Shown here: piece by piece, positions 52,250-60,073 of the stretch
Numbering within the stretch: the first letter of the stretch is position 1
How the letters are laid out: every line of letters begins with the position of its first letter
DNA from: Bacteroidia bacterium
Lineage (GTDB): Bacteria; Bacteroidota; Bacteroidia; CAIKAF01
Assembly (NCBI GenBank): GCA_016742095.1
Contig: JACVCJ010000015.1
Location: 1 to 64,000 of the forward strand
Direction: 5' to 3'
DNA: 64,000 nucleotides
The notes under the pieces: model-generated
What the model saw: only the letters and a program-made list of their open reading frames with translations
The model's database searches: none
Told to the model about the DNA's origin: nothing
Program-made: the position numbers and the translations under genes

Positions 52250-52726
52250 ATGAATACACCACTGATCCGAAAAGCGCGCCCGGAAGATGCCCCCCGTATC
52301 CTGGAGCTGATCAAAGAACTGGCCGAATATGAAAAAGCGCCGCAGGAAGTGACCAATACCGTGGACATGATCCTGGAGGACGGCTTTGGCGAAGATCCGG
52401 CGTTCACCTGCGGACTGGCCGAATACGACGGACAGATCGCCGGCCTGTACCTCTGGTACACCCGTTACAGCACCTGGAAAGGCAAAGGCGTATACCTGGA
52501 AGATATTATCGTAAGCGAAGCTTTCCGCGGAAAAGGCCTCGGCCGGGCTTTACTGAATGCCTGCATTGCCGATGCACAGGCCTGCAACGCTGCTTTTATT
52601 ACCTGGCAGGTGCTCGACTGGAACACCCCCGCCATCGAATTTTATAAAAGTTTTGGGGCCTCTTTCGACGAGACCTGGATCAATGTAAAACTGAACCGCG
52701 AACAGATCGCTTCGTATACCTTTTAA
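52250..52726 (+). CDS. GNAT N-acetyltransferase, spermidine/diamine type
   Basis: 158 residues from ATG 52250; the frame is open to 52232, but that part is promoter. IRKARPEDAPRILELIKELAEYEKAP and VYLEDIIVSEAFRGKGLGRALLNA (acetyl-CoA loop R-G-K-G-L-G) match the SSAT group that acetylates polyamines or small diamines. WQVLDWNTPAIEFYKSFGA is the typical C-terminal segment. Followed two bases later by tatD. Confidence 0.9.
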   Translation: MNTPLIRKARPEDAPRILELIKELAEYEKAPQEVTNTVDMILEDGFGEDPAFTCGLAEYDGQIAGLYLWYTRYSTWKGKGVYLEDIIVSEAFRGKGLGRALLNACIADAQACNAAFITWQVLDWNTPAIEFYKSFGASFDETWINVKLNREQIASYTF

Positions 52727-52728
52727 TA

Positions 52729-53496
52729 ATGATCATTCTCAGCGATACACACACGCACCTGTACGACGAAGCCTTTGCCGGCGAGACCGATGCCGTTTTT
52801 ACCCGCGCACAGCACAACCGGGTGCGCCGTTTCTTTATTCCGAACGTGGACCGCACCACGGCCGCGCCCCTCGTAGAACTCTGCAAGACCCGCGAAGGCG
52901 TGTACGGTATGATGGGCGTACATCCCTGTTCCGTAAAGGCCGATTATAAAGAAGAACTGGCCCATGCCGAAAAATGGCTGGGAATGTTTGATTTTGTAGC
53001 CATCGGGGAGATCGGGCTGGACCTGTACTGGGACAAAACGTTCCTGGCCGAACAGATCGATGCACTGGAAACGCAGCTGCACTGGAGCATGGATAAAAAC
53101 CTGCCCGTGGCCATCCACTGCCGCGATGCCTTTGATCCGATCTGGGAAGTGCTTTCGAAGCCGGAATTCAACGCCGTTCGCGGTATTTTTCACTGCTTCA
53201 GCGGTACTGAAGAACAGGCCCGCAAACTTACGGACAAAGGCTGGTACCTGGGTATCGGCGGAGTACTTACGTTCAGGAACAGCGGGCTGGACAAAGCCAT
53301 TGCCTCTATTCCGCTGGAACAGCTGGTGCTGGAGACCGACGCACCGTACCTGGCCCCGGTGCCCTTCCGCGGAAAACGCAACGAGCCCTCTTATCTGCTG
53401 CATGTAGCCGAAAAACTGGCAGAGCTAAAAGGCGTATCCCTCGCCGAAGTGGCGGAGATCACCACCCGGAATTCCGAAAAGATCTTCGGCGTATAA
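52729..53496 (+). CDS. TatD-family metal-dependent deoxyribonuclease
   Basis: 255 residues, amidohydrolase-type barrel. SDTHTHLYDEAF gives the HxH metal pair, GEIGLDLYWD the bridging Glu, PVAIHCRDAFDP and IFHCFSGTEEQARKL two His ligands, and LETDAPYLAP the last Asp. Family members are 3'-5' DNases with roles in DNA repair and fragmentation. Two bases after the GNAT gene. Confidence 0.93.
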   Translation: MIILSDTHTHLYDEAFAGETDAVFTRAQHNRVRRFFIPNVDRTTAAPLVELCKTREGVYGMMGVHPCSVKADYKEELAHAEKWLGMFDFVAIGEIGLDLYWDKTFLAEQIDALETQLHWSMDKNLPVAIHCRDAFDPIWEVLSKPEFNAVRGIFHCFSGTEEQARKLTDKGWYLGIGGVLTFRNSGLDKAIASIPLEQLVLETDAPYLAPVPFRGKRNEPSYLLHVAEKLAELKGVSLAEVAEITTRNSEKIFGV

Positions 53497-53623
53497 AAAC
53501 CGGGAAGCCGCAAATAGTTAAGGCTTCTGAACAGATCTGCCAAATTCCCGTATATATACAATGAAGGGGCCGTTCGGGGAAAATGCAGATATTAGCGTTC
53601 TGAATTAAAACCTGAACCAGTAT

Positions 53624-54667
53624 ATGCAGCCACGCAGAAAGATCCTGATCCTGTACACGGGCGGAACCATCGGAAGCGTACACGACGAGAAGACCGGCGC
53701 CCTGAAGCCGGTGGATTTCCGGAACCTGCGCCTGCTGATGCCCGAGCTGGACCGCCTGGAGGTGGAACTTTCCTTTGCTTCGCTGCAAACCCCGGTGGAT
53801 TCTTCGGATATGAGTCCGGCCGAATGGCTGGAAATGCTGCAGATCATCGATGAGAACTACGACACGCAGGACGGTTTTGTAGTTTTGCACGGCACCGATA
53901 CCATGCCTTACAGCGCCTCGGCGCTCAGTTTTATGATACAGGGACTGGGCAAACCCGTTATTTTCACCGGTTCGCAGCTGCCGCTGAACGTGATCCGCTC
54001 CGACGGCAAGGAGAATATTCTCACGGCCGTGGAGATCGCCGCCTGTAATGAGAACGGCATACCGAAAGTGCAGGAGGTATGTATCTTTTTCCAGTCGAAG
54101 CTGTACCGCGGCAACCGTACGGTAAAGATCAGCGCCGAACATTTCAATGCCTTCGATTCGCCCAATCTGCCGCCCCTGGCCCAGGCCGGCGTACATATAG
54201 AATGGTGGAAAGGACTGCACAAGCCCCGGAAAAGGACACAGCGTCCCCGTTTTCATACCCGGCTCAACGCTGCCGTGGCGGTCATTACGCTTTTCCCCGG
54301 CATACAGGCATCGGTGGTGCGGGCCGTATGTGCCACGCCCGGTATCGGGGGCATCATACTCCGCAGTTTCGGATCGGGCAATGCACCTATAAAGGACGGT
54401 ATTGTAGAAGAACTGAAAGCGGCCATCGACGGGGGGATCTTTGTGGTAAATGTTACCCAGTGCCTTTCGGGGCGTGTGGAACAGGAAAAATATTATACCG
54501 GCAAGGCCCTGTACGATATCGGGGTGGAAGGCGGAAGCGATATTACGGCCGAGGCCGCGGTGTGCAAGCTGATGTACCTGCTGGGAAAACATACGGACAT
54601 GGAACGCGTCCGACGCGAATTCCGCAAGAACCTGAGGGGCGAAATGCGTAAAAACGACGATGAATAA
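53624..54667 (+). CDS. ansA: Type I L-asparaginase
   Basis: 347 residues, no signal peptide, so cytoplasmic. LYTGGTIGSVHD carries the nucleophile Thr, and VLHGTDTMPYSASALSFM the second catalytic Thr-Asp. FTGSQLPLNVIRSDGKENI is conserved in the family. It hydrolyses L-asparagine to aspartate and ammonia. It lies 127 bases after tatD and may be cotranscribed. Confidence 0.95.
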   Translation: MQPRRKILILYTGGTIGSVHDEKTGALKPVDFRNLRLLMPELDRLEVELSFASLQTPVDSSDMSPAEWLEMLQIIDENYDTQDGFVVLHGTDTMPYSASALSFMIQGLGKPVIFTGSQLPLNVIRSDGKENILTAVEIAACNENGIPKVQEVCIFFQSKLYRGNRTVKISAEHFNAFDSPNLPPLAQAGVHIEWWKGLHKPRKRTQRPRFHTRLNAAVAVITLFPGIQASVVRAVCATPGIGGIILRSFGSGNAPIKDGIVEELKAAIDGGIFVVNVTQCLSGRVEQEKYYTGKALYDIGVEGGSDITAEAAVCKLMYLLGKHTDMERVRREFRKNLRGEMRKNDDE

Positions 54668-54701
54668 GGGGTCTTGTCCGACAAACGCCGATAATTATTT
54701 T

Positions 54702-54731
54702 TTTGGGGGTACGTGAATTTTTGTAATTTGG
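54702..54731 (+). promoter_or_regulatory. Probable promoter of tRNA-Ser
   Basis: TTTG at 54702-54705, 18 bases, TAATTTGG at 54724-54731 (one mismatch to TAnnTTTG). The tRNA begins 72 bases later. Confidence 0.4.
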
Positions 54732-54803
54732 CGCACCTTTTAACGGGGGTAATGTTCTTTTAAGTGGTTTTTTGCGCTTGCAAAACATTGATAATGAACG
54801 ACT

Positions 54804-54890
54804 GGAGAGATGCCGGAGTGGTCGAACGGGCATGCCTGGAAAGCATGTGTACCTGCAAGGGTACCCAGGGTTCGAATCCCTGTCTCTCCG
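54804..54890 (+). tRNA. tRNA-Ser(GGA)
   Basis: 87 nucleotides. Acceptor arms GGAGAGA and TCTCTCC with discriminator G. Anticodon stem CATGC/GCATG with loop CTGGAAA, anticodon GGA at 54838-54840. A long variable arm (GTACC-TGCAAG-GGTAC region) marks it as class II serine tRNA. T-loop GTTCGAATC is present. CCA is not encoded. Confidence 0.95.
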
Positions 54891-54993
54891 CTTTTATCTG
54901 TTTTGCGTATACAATGAACCCTTTCCCCTTTTCGTTAATAAGGTTTAAAAATTCGGATTTAAAACAAAACAAATAAAAAGTAAAAGCACACAC

Positions 54994-55821
54994 ATGAAAA
55001 AGATCGTAGCTCTTTTCGCATTCGTAAGCTTTGTAGCCGCAGGACCAGTATATAACTATGCTCAGGGATCGGCTCCGGCAACGCAAACCACAGCTCCGGC
55101 TGCAACTGCCCAGGATTCAAACACGGCCACGGCTACCCCGGCTCCCGAAGCTCCGGCCACGGAAGAAGCGGCTCCTGCCCCGGCTAAAACGACCATTTCA
55201 CAGGACATTAAACGTTACTTCGTAGAAGGTGGTCCTGAGTTCATGGCCCTGGTTGTGATCTCACTGATCGTGGGTCTGGCCGTAGCTATCGAGCGTATCA
55301 TTTACCTGAACCTTTCCGCTACCAATTCTGAAAAACTCCTGAACCGTATCGATGCCGGCCTGAAATCTGGCGGTGTAAATGCGGCCAAAGAAGTTTGCCG
55401 TTCTACTCCGGGTCCTGTTGCAGGTATCTTCCTGGAAGGTCTGAACCGCTCAGAAGAAGGTATCGACATTGTAGAAAAGACCGTTATCGCATACGGCAGC
55501 GTTGAAATGAACAAACTGGAAAAAGGTCTTCCCTGGTTGAGCCTTATGATCGCCCTGGCGCCTATGCTCGGGTTCCTGGGAACCGTAGTAGGTATGATCC
55601 AGGCCTTCGACGCCATCGCCATCGCCGGTGACATCAACCCGACGGTAGTAGCCGCGGGTATCAAAGTGGCCCTTATCACCACGGTAGGTGGTCTGATCGT
55701 GGCCATCATCCTGCAGATCCTCTATAACTACCTGCTTTCTAAAATTGACTCGATCGTGGGCGACATGGAAGAAGCTTCCATCTCTTTCATCGATGTACTG
55801 GTAAAAAACAAAGTTGGTTAA
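54994..55821 (+). CDS. exbB: MotA/TolQ/ExbB proton-channel protein
   Basis: 275 residues. An N-terminal signal/anchor (ALFAFVSFVAAGPVYNYAQG) is followed by an unusual Ala/Pro/Thr-rich linker (~25-65). The ExbB core has helix MALVVISLIVGLAVAIERI, the GSVEMNKLEKGLPWLSLMIALAPMLGFLGTVVGMI helix and LITTVGGLIVAIILQILYNYL. It forms the proton-driven channel that powers TonB or a similar transducer with the ExbD proteins encoded downstream. First of four genes. Confidence 0.92.
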   Translation: MKKIVALFAFVSFVAAGPVYNYAQGSAPATQTTAPAATAQDSNTATATPAPEAPATEEAAPAPAKTTISQDIKRYFVEGGPEFMALVVISLIVGLAVAIERIIYLNLSATNSEKLLNRIDAGLKSGGVNAAKEVCRSTPGPVAGIFLEGLNRSEEGIDIVEKTVIAYGSVEMNKLEKGLPWLSLMIALAPMLGFLGTVVGMIQAFDAIAIAGDINPTVVAAGIKVALITTVGGLIVAIILQILYNYLLSKIDSIVGDMEEASISFIDVLVKNKVG

Positions 55822-55867
55822 TCCGGCTTTTTCTTTCAAAAGATTCATTTTAAAGCATTAATAGGTT

Positions 55868-56377
55868 ATGAATAATAAATTGATCCGCATATTATCACTG
55901 GGTGCCGCCGCCGTTATCGGTATCGGAGGCTTCCTGATGGTAGTGCTGATGCTCTTTTCCGGCCCGGATACAGCCGGTATGAGCAACAACGAAAAAATCA
56001 AGGCTCAGCTGGAGTCCATGAGCGGCTATCTGGGCTCTCTGAACACACTGTACCTGGTTTCTATCCTGCTGGCTATGGCCTTTATCCTGGGTTCATGGGT
56101 GTTTAAACTCATAAGCAAACCCAAAAGCGCACTGGGCTCCCTGGGTAGCATCGCAGCAATGGCACTTATTGGCTTTATCTCCTGGCAGCTGGCCGACTCC
56201 TATGTGAACTGGGGCGACCTTTCTGCCGAGCAGGTGGCCGACCTGAACAAGACCTTTACAGAAGGACAGCGTAAATTCAGCGGTGCCAACGTTTGGGCGA
56301 TGCTGATCCTCCTGGCCGTTACAGGAATTACCATCGTTGGAATGGAAGGTTTCCGTTTGTTCCGTACACGTAACTAA
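55868..56377 (+). CDS. Conserved membrane protein in the exb operon
   Basis: 169 residues with about four transmembrane helices: ~8-32 (LGAAAVIGIGGFLMVVLMLFS), ~60-82, ~92-112 and ~145-165. It is not ExbB- or ExbD-like. It sits between exbB and the two exbD genes, 46 bases after the first and 18 before the second, so it is probably part of the same complex. Not recognised beyond that. Confidence 0.75.
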   Translation: MNNKLIRILSLGAAAVIGIGGFLMVVLMLFSGPDTAGMSNNEKIKAQLESMSGYLGSLNTLYLVSILLAMAFILGSWVFKLISKPKSALGSLGSIAAMALIGFISWQLADSYVNWGDLSAEQVADLNKTFTEGQRKFSGANVWAMLILLAVTGITIVGMEGFRLFRTRN

Positions 56378-56395
56378 TTTTAATATTACATTCGA

Positions 56396-57037
56396 ATGGC
56401 TAAAAAAACTAGAGAAGTTCAGGAAATCAATGCCAGTTCCATGGCGGATATCGCCTTCCTGCTGCTGGTATTCTTCCTGGTAACGACCACATTCGATTCC
56501 GACTATGCCATTGAACGCCGCCTTCCTGCCAAACTGAAACAGGAGATCCCTCCTGAAGATGTTAAGATCGAAGCCAGAAACGTTTTCATCCTGCTCATTA
56601 ACAAACAGGATGAGCTGTTCGTGAACGGGGAACGCGGAGATATGAAAAAGCTCAAAGACGACGTAAAAACGTTCATTCTGAACCCGACCAATGACCCGCG
56701 CCTTTCTGAAAAAAGTCAGAAATTCGTACAGAGTCCGCTGCTCAAAGCCGGTAAATACTATAAGTCGAAAGGCGTGATCACCCTGCAGGGCGACCGTCTT
56801 ACGTCGTACCGCAAATACATTGCCGTACAGGGTATCCTTACCGCCGCTTTTGAAGAAATGCGCGACGAAGTGGCCGACCGGGAATTCCAGATGACCTACG
56901 CCGAGCTGAAAGAAAAGGCGTCGAAAGGAAACGACGAAATAGCGAAGAAAAAATTCGCAGAACGCGTAGATGCCATCGACGACCTGCTGCCTATGGCCAT
57001 TTCGGAAGCGGAAACACGTAAAAGTGCTGTTAAATAA
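56396..57037 (+). CDS. exbD: ExbD/TolR-family protein 1 (long form)
   Basis: 213 residues, longer than the usual ~140. The N-terminal anchor helix has the functional Asp in INASSMADIAFLLLVFFLVTTTFDSD. The periplasmic domain is extended by a helical, charged tail (~150-205). It acts with ExbB to couple proton flow to outer-membrane transport. Next gene is a second ExbD after 20 bases. Confidence 0.9.
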   Translation: MAKKTREVQEINASSMADIAFLLLVFFLVTTTFDSDYAIERRLPAKLKQEIPPEDVKIEARNVFILLINKQDELFVNGERGDMKKLKDDVKTFILNPTNDPRLSEKSQKFVQSPLLKAGKYYKSKGVITLQGDRLTSYRKYIAVQGILTAAFEEMRDEVADREFQMTYAELKEKASKGNDEIAKKKFAERVDAIDDLLPMAISEAETRKSAVK

Positions 57038-57057
57038 TAAACAGAAAGAACAGACTT

Positions 57058-57537
57058 ATGCTTAAAAAGAAAAAAAAGAAGAGCGTACCTGCCATATCCA
57101 CCGCATCACTGCCGGATATCGTATTCATGCTTCTCTTCTTCTTCATGGTGGCCACTAAAATGAAAGAGGTGACCCTGAAGGTGGAGATCAAGAGACCGTT
57201 CGCTTCTTTTGCGACCAAGCTCGATGATACGAATCCCATTAAGACCGTGTACGTAGGTAGACCAATTACCAGTATGCAGGGTGTATATGGTACCGAATCG
57301 CGTATACAGATCAACGATGTTATCGCTTCCGATGTAAATGGTCTAGTACAGGCCGTGGACGACTGGCGTAACGAGATCGGTGACGCCAACGTACCCAAAC
57401 TGACCGTGTTGCTGAAAATAGACAGAAACACCAAAATGGGTGTGGTGAACGACATCAAGAAAACACTGCGTGACCGCGAGCAGTATAAGATCGCGTATTC
57501 TTCTTCCAAAGGAGACGATCCGGAGGAAAACAATTAG
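57058..57537 (+). CDS. exbD: ExbD/TolR-family protein 2
   Basis: 159 residues. Lys-rich cytoplasmic start (MLKKKKKKS), then anchor helix with the functional Asp (SLPDIVFMLLFFFMVATKMKE). The short periplasmic domain ends KIDRNTKMGVVNDIKKTLRDREQYKIAYSS. Two different ExbDs could form the ExbD dimer inside the ExbB pentamer. Closes the operon before a terminator. Confidence 0.9.
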   Translation: MLKKKKKKSVPAISTASLPDIVFMLLFFFMVATKMKEVTLKVEIKRPFASFATKLDDTNPIKTVYVGRPITSMQGVYGTESRIQINDVIASDVNGLVQAVDDWRNEIGDANVPKLTVLLKIDRNTKMGVVNDIKKTLRDREQYKIAYSSSKGDDPEENN

Positions 57538-57566
57538 TATCCAGACTACGATCAGATACACAATAC

Positions 57567-57600
57567 AAAGCCTTTTCCGCAAGCGGGAAAGGCTTTTTTA
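57567..57600 (+). terminator. Terminator of the exb operon
   Basis: AAAGCCTTTTCCGC and GCGGGAAAGGCTTT arms (one G-U pair) around AA, then a T-run. It probably also serves the convergent sterol-desaturase gene. Confidence 0.85.
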
Positions 57601-58839
57601 CTTTACTGCCGGTTTTAACTGCGGTTGCAGGACCAGGAAAAATCCGCTGCTGACAGTCGTATACAGTACGTAAAGCCCGAAAAGCAATACCTGCCACAAC
57701 TCCCCGAAAACCGCCGTATAATACAGGAAAATGCCCGTAAGCAACAGCCGTATCCATTCGGAATATACCGCCCAGCGCTCCGATTCCAGGATACCGCTCC
57801 AGTTAATGATCATCTGCCACAGGAGTATGGCCGCCATCCAGCGTTCGGCCGTGCCCAGCACCGACTGCTCGCGGATCGTCAGCAACATCAGGAACAGCCC
57901 GAAGGCCAGCTGCACCACCAGGTATATACCCGAATAGCGGAATGCCTGTGAGCTGTACTTTTGCTGGTTGGCCAGGGTGATCTCTTCCGGGAAAGGCTTG
58001 GGCTGCAGACCACGGGGCGTCCAGCCCAAGGGCATGAACCACAGGCGGATCTTATCCCACACATAGGGCGCTTCCTTTGCCTGTTTCCAGAGCAGCACAT
58101 AGTAATGGAAATTGATCTTTACCGGGTTCCAGGAGTTCGGGTGACTGTACATGCCGTACACCACCTTTTCGTCCTCTTCCTGGAAGGTACCGAAGATGCG
58201 GTCCCAGATGATCAGGAATTCGGAAAAATTCTTGTCCAGGTACTTGTAATTTACGCCGTGATGCACGCGGTGGTGCGAAGGTGTGGTGAACACATATTCG
58301 ATGCCTCTCCAGAGCTTCGGAATAAGCTCGGTATGGTGCAGGAAGGCAATGAACAGGTGAATACCCGTCATGGCATAAATATCTTCGGGCGCAAAACCGA
58401 TGATGGTCAGCGGCCAGAAGAACAGGAAGGAGAACAGACGCTGTGTAACGCTGGCGCGCAGGGCCACGGCAAAGTTCATCTCCTCGGCCGAATGGTGCGG
58501 GGAATGCGCCGCCCACATAATATTGATGTGGTGCCCCCAGCGGTGTACCCAGTAAAAAATAAAATCGACCCCCAGCAACAGCAGCAGAAAGGTGTACCAG
58601 GTCATGGGAATATGGTCTATAATGCGGAAGTTCTGCCACAGGTAGCCGTATACCACGTATACGCCGGCCGCCACCAGTACGTTCACCGTCTGGTTTCCGA
58701 TAGCGGTGCCAAAATTGGCAATAAGTTCCTGGAAACGGATAAGCCCTTTTTTATACCAGGCATTGATACCCACTTCAAGCAGCACAAAAAAGATAGCCAG
58801 CGGCGTAAGCCAGGCATAGATATTACCTACGGATTGCAT
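57598..58839 (-). CDS. Sterol desaturase/fatty-acid hydroxylase superfamily membrane protein
   Basis: 413 residues, at least eight transmembrane helices. The di-iron histidine motifs are HRWGHH, HSPHHSAEEMN and HHRVHH, in family order, with a further His in FLHHTEL. The length and the extra C-terminal helices resemble alkylglycerol-monooxygenase-like members rather than short CrtZ. It probably hydroxylates or oxidises a lipid in the inner membrane; substrate unknown. Confidence 0.9.
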   Translation of the reverse strand: MQSVGNIYAWLTPLAIFFVLLEVGINAWYKKGLIRFQELIANFGTAIGNQTVNVLVAAGVYVVYGYLWQNFRIIDHIPMTWYTFLLLLLGVDFIFYWVHRWGHHINIMWAAHSPHHSAEEMNFAVALRASVTQRLFSFLFFWPLTIIGFAPEDIYAMTGIHLFIAFLHHTELIPKLWRGIEYVFTTPSHHRVHHGVNYKYLDKNFSEFLIIWDRIFGTFQEEDEKVVYGMYSHPNSWNPVKINFHYYVLLWKQAKEAPYVWDKIRLWFMPLGWTPRGLQPKPFPEEITLANQQKYSSQAFRYSGIYLVVQLAFGLFLMLLTIREQSVLGTAERWMAAILLWQMIINWSGILESERWAVYSEWIRLLLTGIFLYYTAVFGELWQVLLFGLYVLYTTVSSGFFLVLQPQLKPAVK

Positions 58840-58894
58840 GGTCGTGTACAGAATTTGTTACTTAAATATACAAAAACTGCGCAAAAACAGCCAT

Positions 58895-59984
58895 TTACAT
58901 GGCAAATTCCATCAGGTAGGCTTTCAGGAAGCCGTCTATATCGCCGTTGAGAACGCCCTGTGAATCGCTGGTCTCATAATCCGTGCGCAGGTCTTTTACC
59001 ATCTGGTACGGGTGCAGCACATAGGAACGGATCTGGGAGCCCCATTCAATTTTGCGTTTGTTGCCTTCGATCACGTCGCGGGCTTCGTTGCGCTTACGCA
59101 TTTCTTCTTCGTAGAGCATGGATTTAAGCAGGCGCACGGCATTCTCTTTGTTCTGGAGCTGCGAGCGTGATTCCTGGTTCTTTACCACGATGCCGGTCGG
59201 TTTATGGTACAGGCGCACGGCCGTTTCCACCTTGTTCACGTTCTGTCCGCCCTTACCGCCCGAACGGAAGGTTTCCCATTCGATATCGGCCTCTTTTACC
59301 TCGATGTCGATGGTATCGTCGATCAGCGGGTATACGTAAACCGAAGCGAAGGAAGTATGGCGTTTGGCGTTGGAATCGAAGGGTGAAATGCGCACGAGGC
59401 GGTGTACCCCGTTCTCGCCCTTCAGGTATCCGTAGGCATTGGGCCCGCTTACCTGCAGCGTAACCGATTTGATACCGGCCACATCGCCCTCCTGGTAATC
59501 CTGCTCAATGACCTTGTAGCCGCGTTTCTCGGCATACATGATGTACATACGCATCAGCATGGAGGCCCAGTCACAGCTTTCGGTACCCCCGGCGCCGGAC
59601 GTGATCTGTATCACGGCATCCATGGCGTCCTCCGGACGTGACAGCATGATCTGCAGTTCCATGTCTTCCAGGATGCCCCGGGCCGAATCATAGGACTGCT
59701 GCAGCTCTTCCTCGCTTACATCGCCTTCCTTAAAAAAGTCGTAAAGCACGGCCAGGTCGTCGATGGCGCTTTTGCAGGCTTCGAATTCCTTTACCTTGTT
59801 TTTTTTCTGGTTCAGCCCCTTGGAGATCTGTTCCGCCTTTTTGGGGTCGTTCCAGAATGTGGGGTCCAGTGTAATTTTCTCTTCTTCCTGTATCTGAATA
59901 GTTAGATCATCCAGGTCAAAGAGACCCCCTCACCGCATCCAGGCGGCCTTGAAGTTCCTTAATATGTTCCAGTGTAATATTCAT
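58895..59984 (-). CDS. prfB: Peptide chain release factor 2, programmed +1 frameshift
   Basis: Reading starts at ATG 59984 ([22 protein letters not shown]), meets an in-frame TGA at 59918-59916 and continues after a +1 shift, giving about 362 residues in all. The body has the SPF stop-codon tripeptide ([12 protein letters not shown]) and the catalytic GGQ ([15 protein letters not shown]). It terminates translation at UGA and UAA. Because the gene ends its first frame with UGA, low RF2 favours shifting and thus autoregulates its level (established for RF2). Confidence 0.97.
59916..59930 (-). promoter_or_regulatory. RF2 programmed frameshift site
   Basis: On the minus strand: AGGGGG (59930-59925), then TCT, CTT and TGA (59918-59916). 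The internal Shine-Dalgarno-like AGGGGG three bases before CTT-TGA is the standard RF2 stimulator and slippery site. Confidence 0.95.
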
Positions 59985-60011
59985 TTCTGTATAAACTTGA
60001 TGCAAATATAC

Positions 60012-60047
60012 AAAAAAGCAGCAGGCAGCCCTTGCGAGACTGCCTGC
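60012..60047 (-). terminator. Terminator after the T9SS surface-protein gene
   Basis: GCAGGCAG (60021-60028) and CTGCCTGC (60040-60047) arms. On the minus strand a T-run follows. It overlaps the likely prfB promoter region (a TATATTTG -7 box at 60010-60003). Confidence 0.75.
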
Positions 60048-60073
60048 CACGTGCTAAGTATGAACGTTATGAA

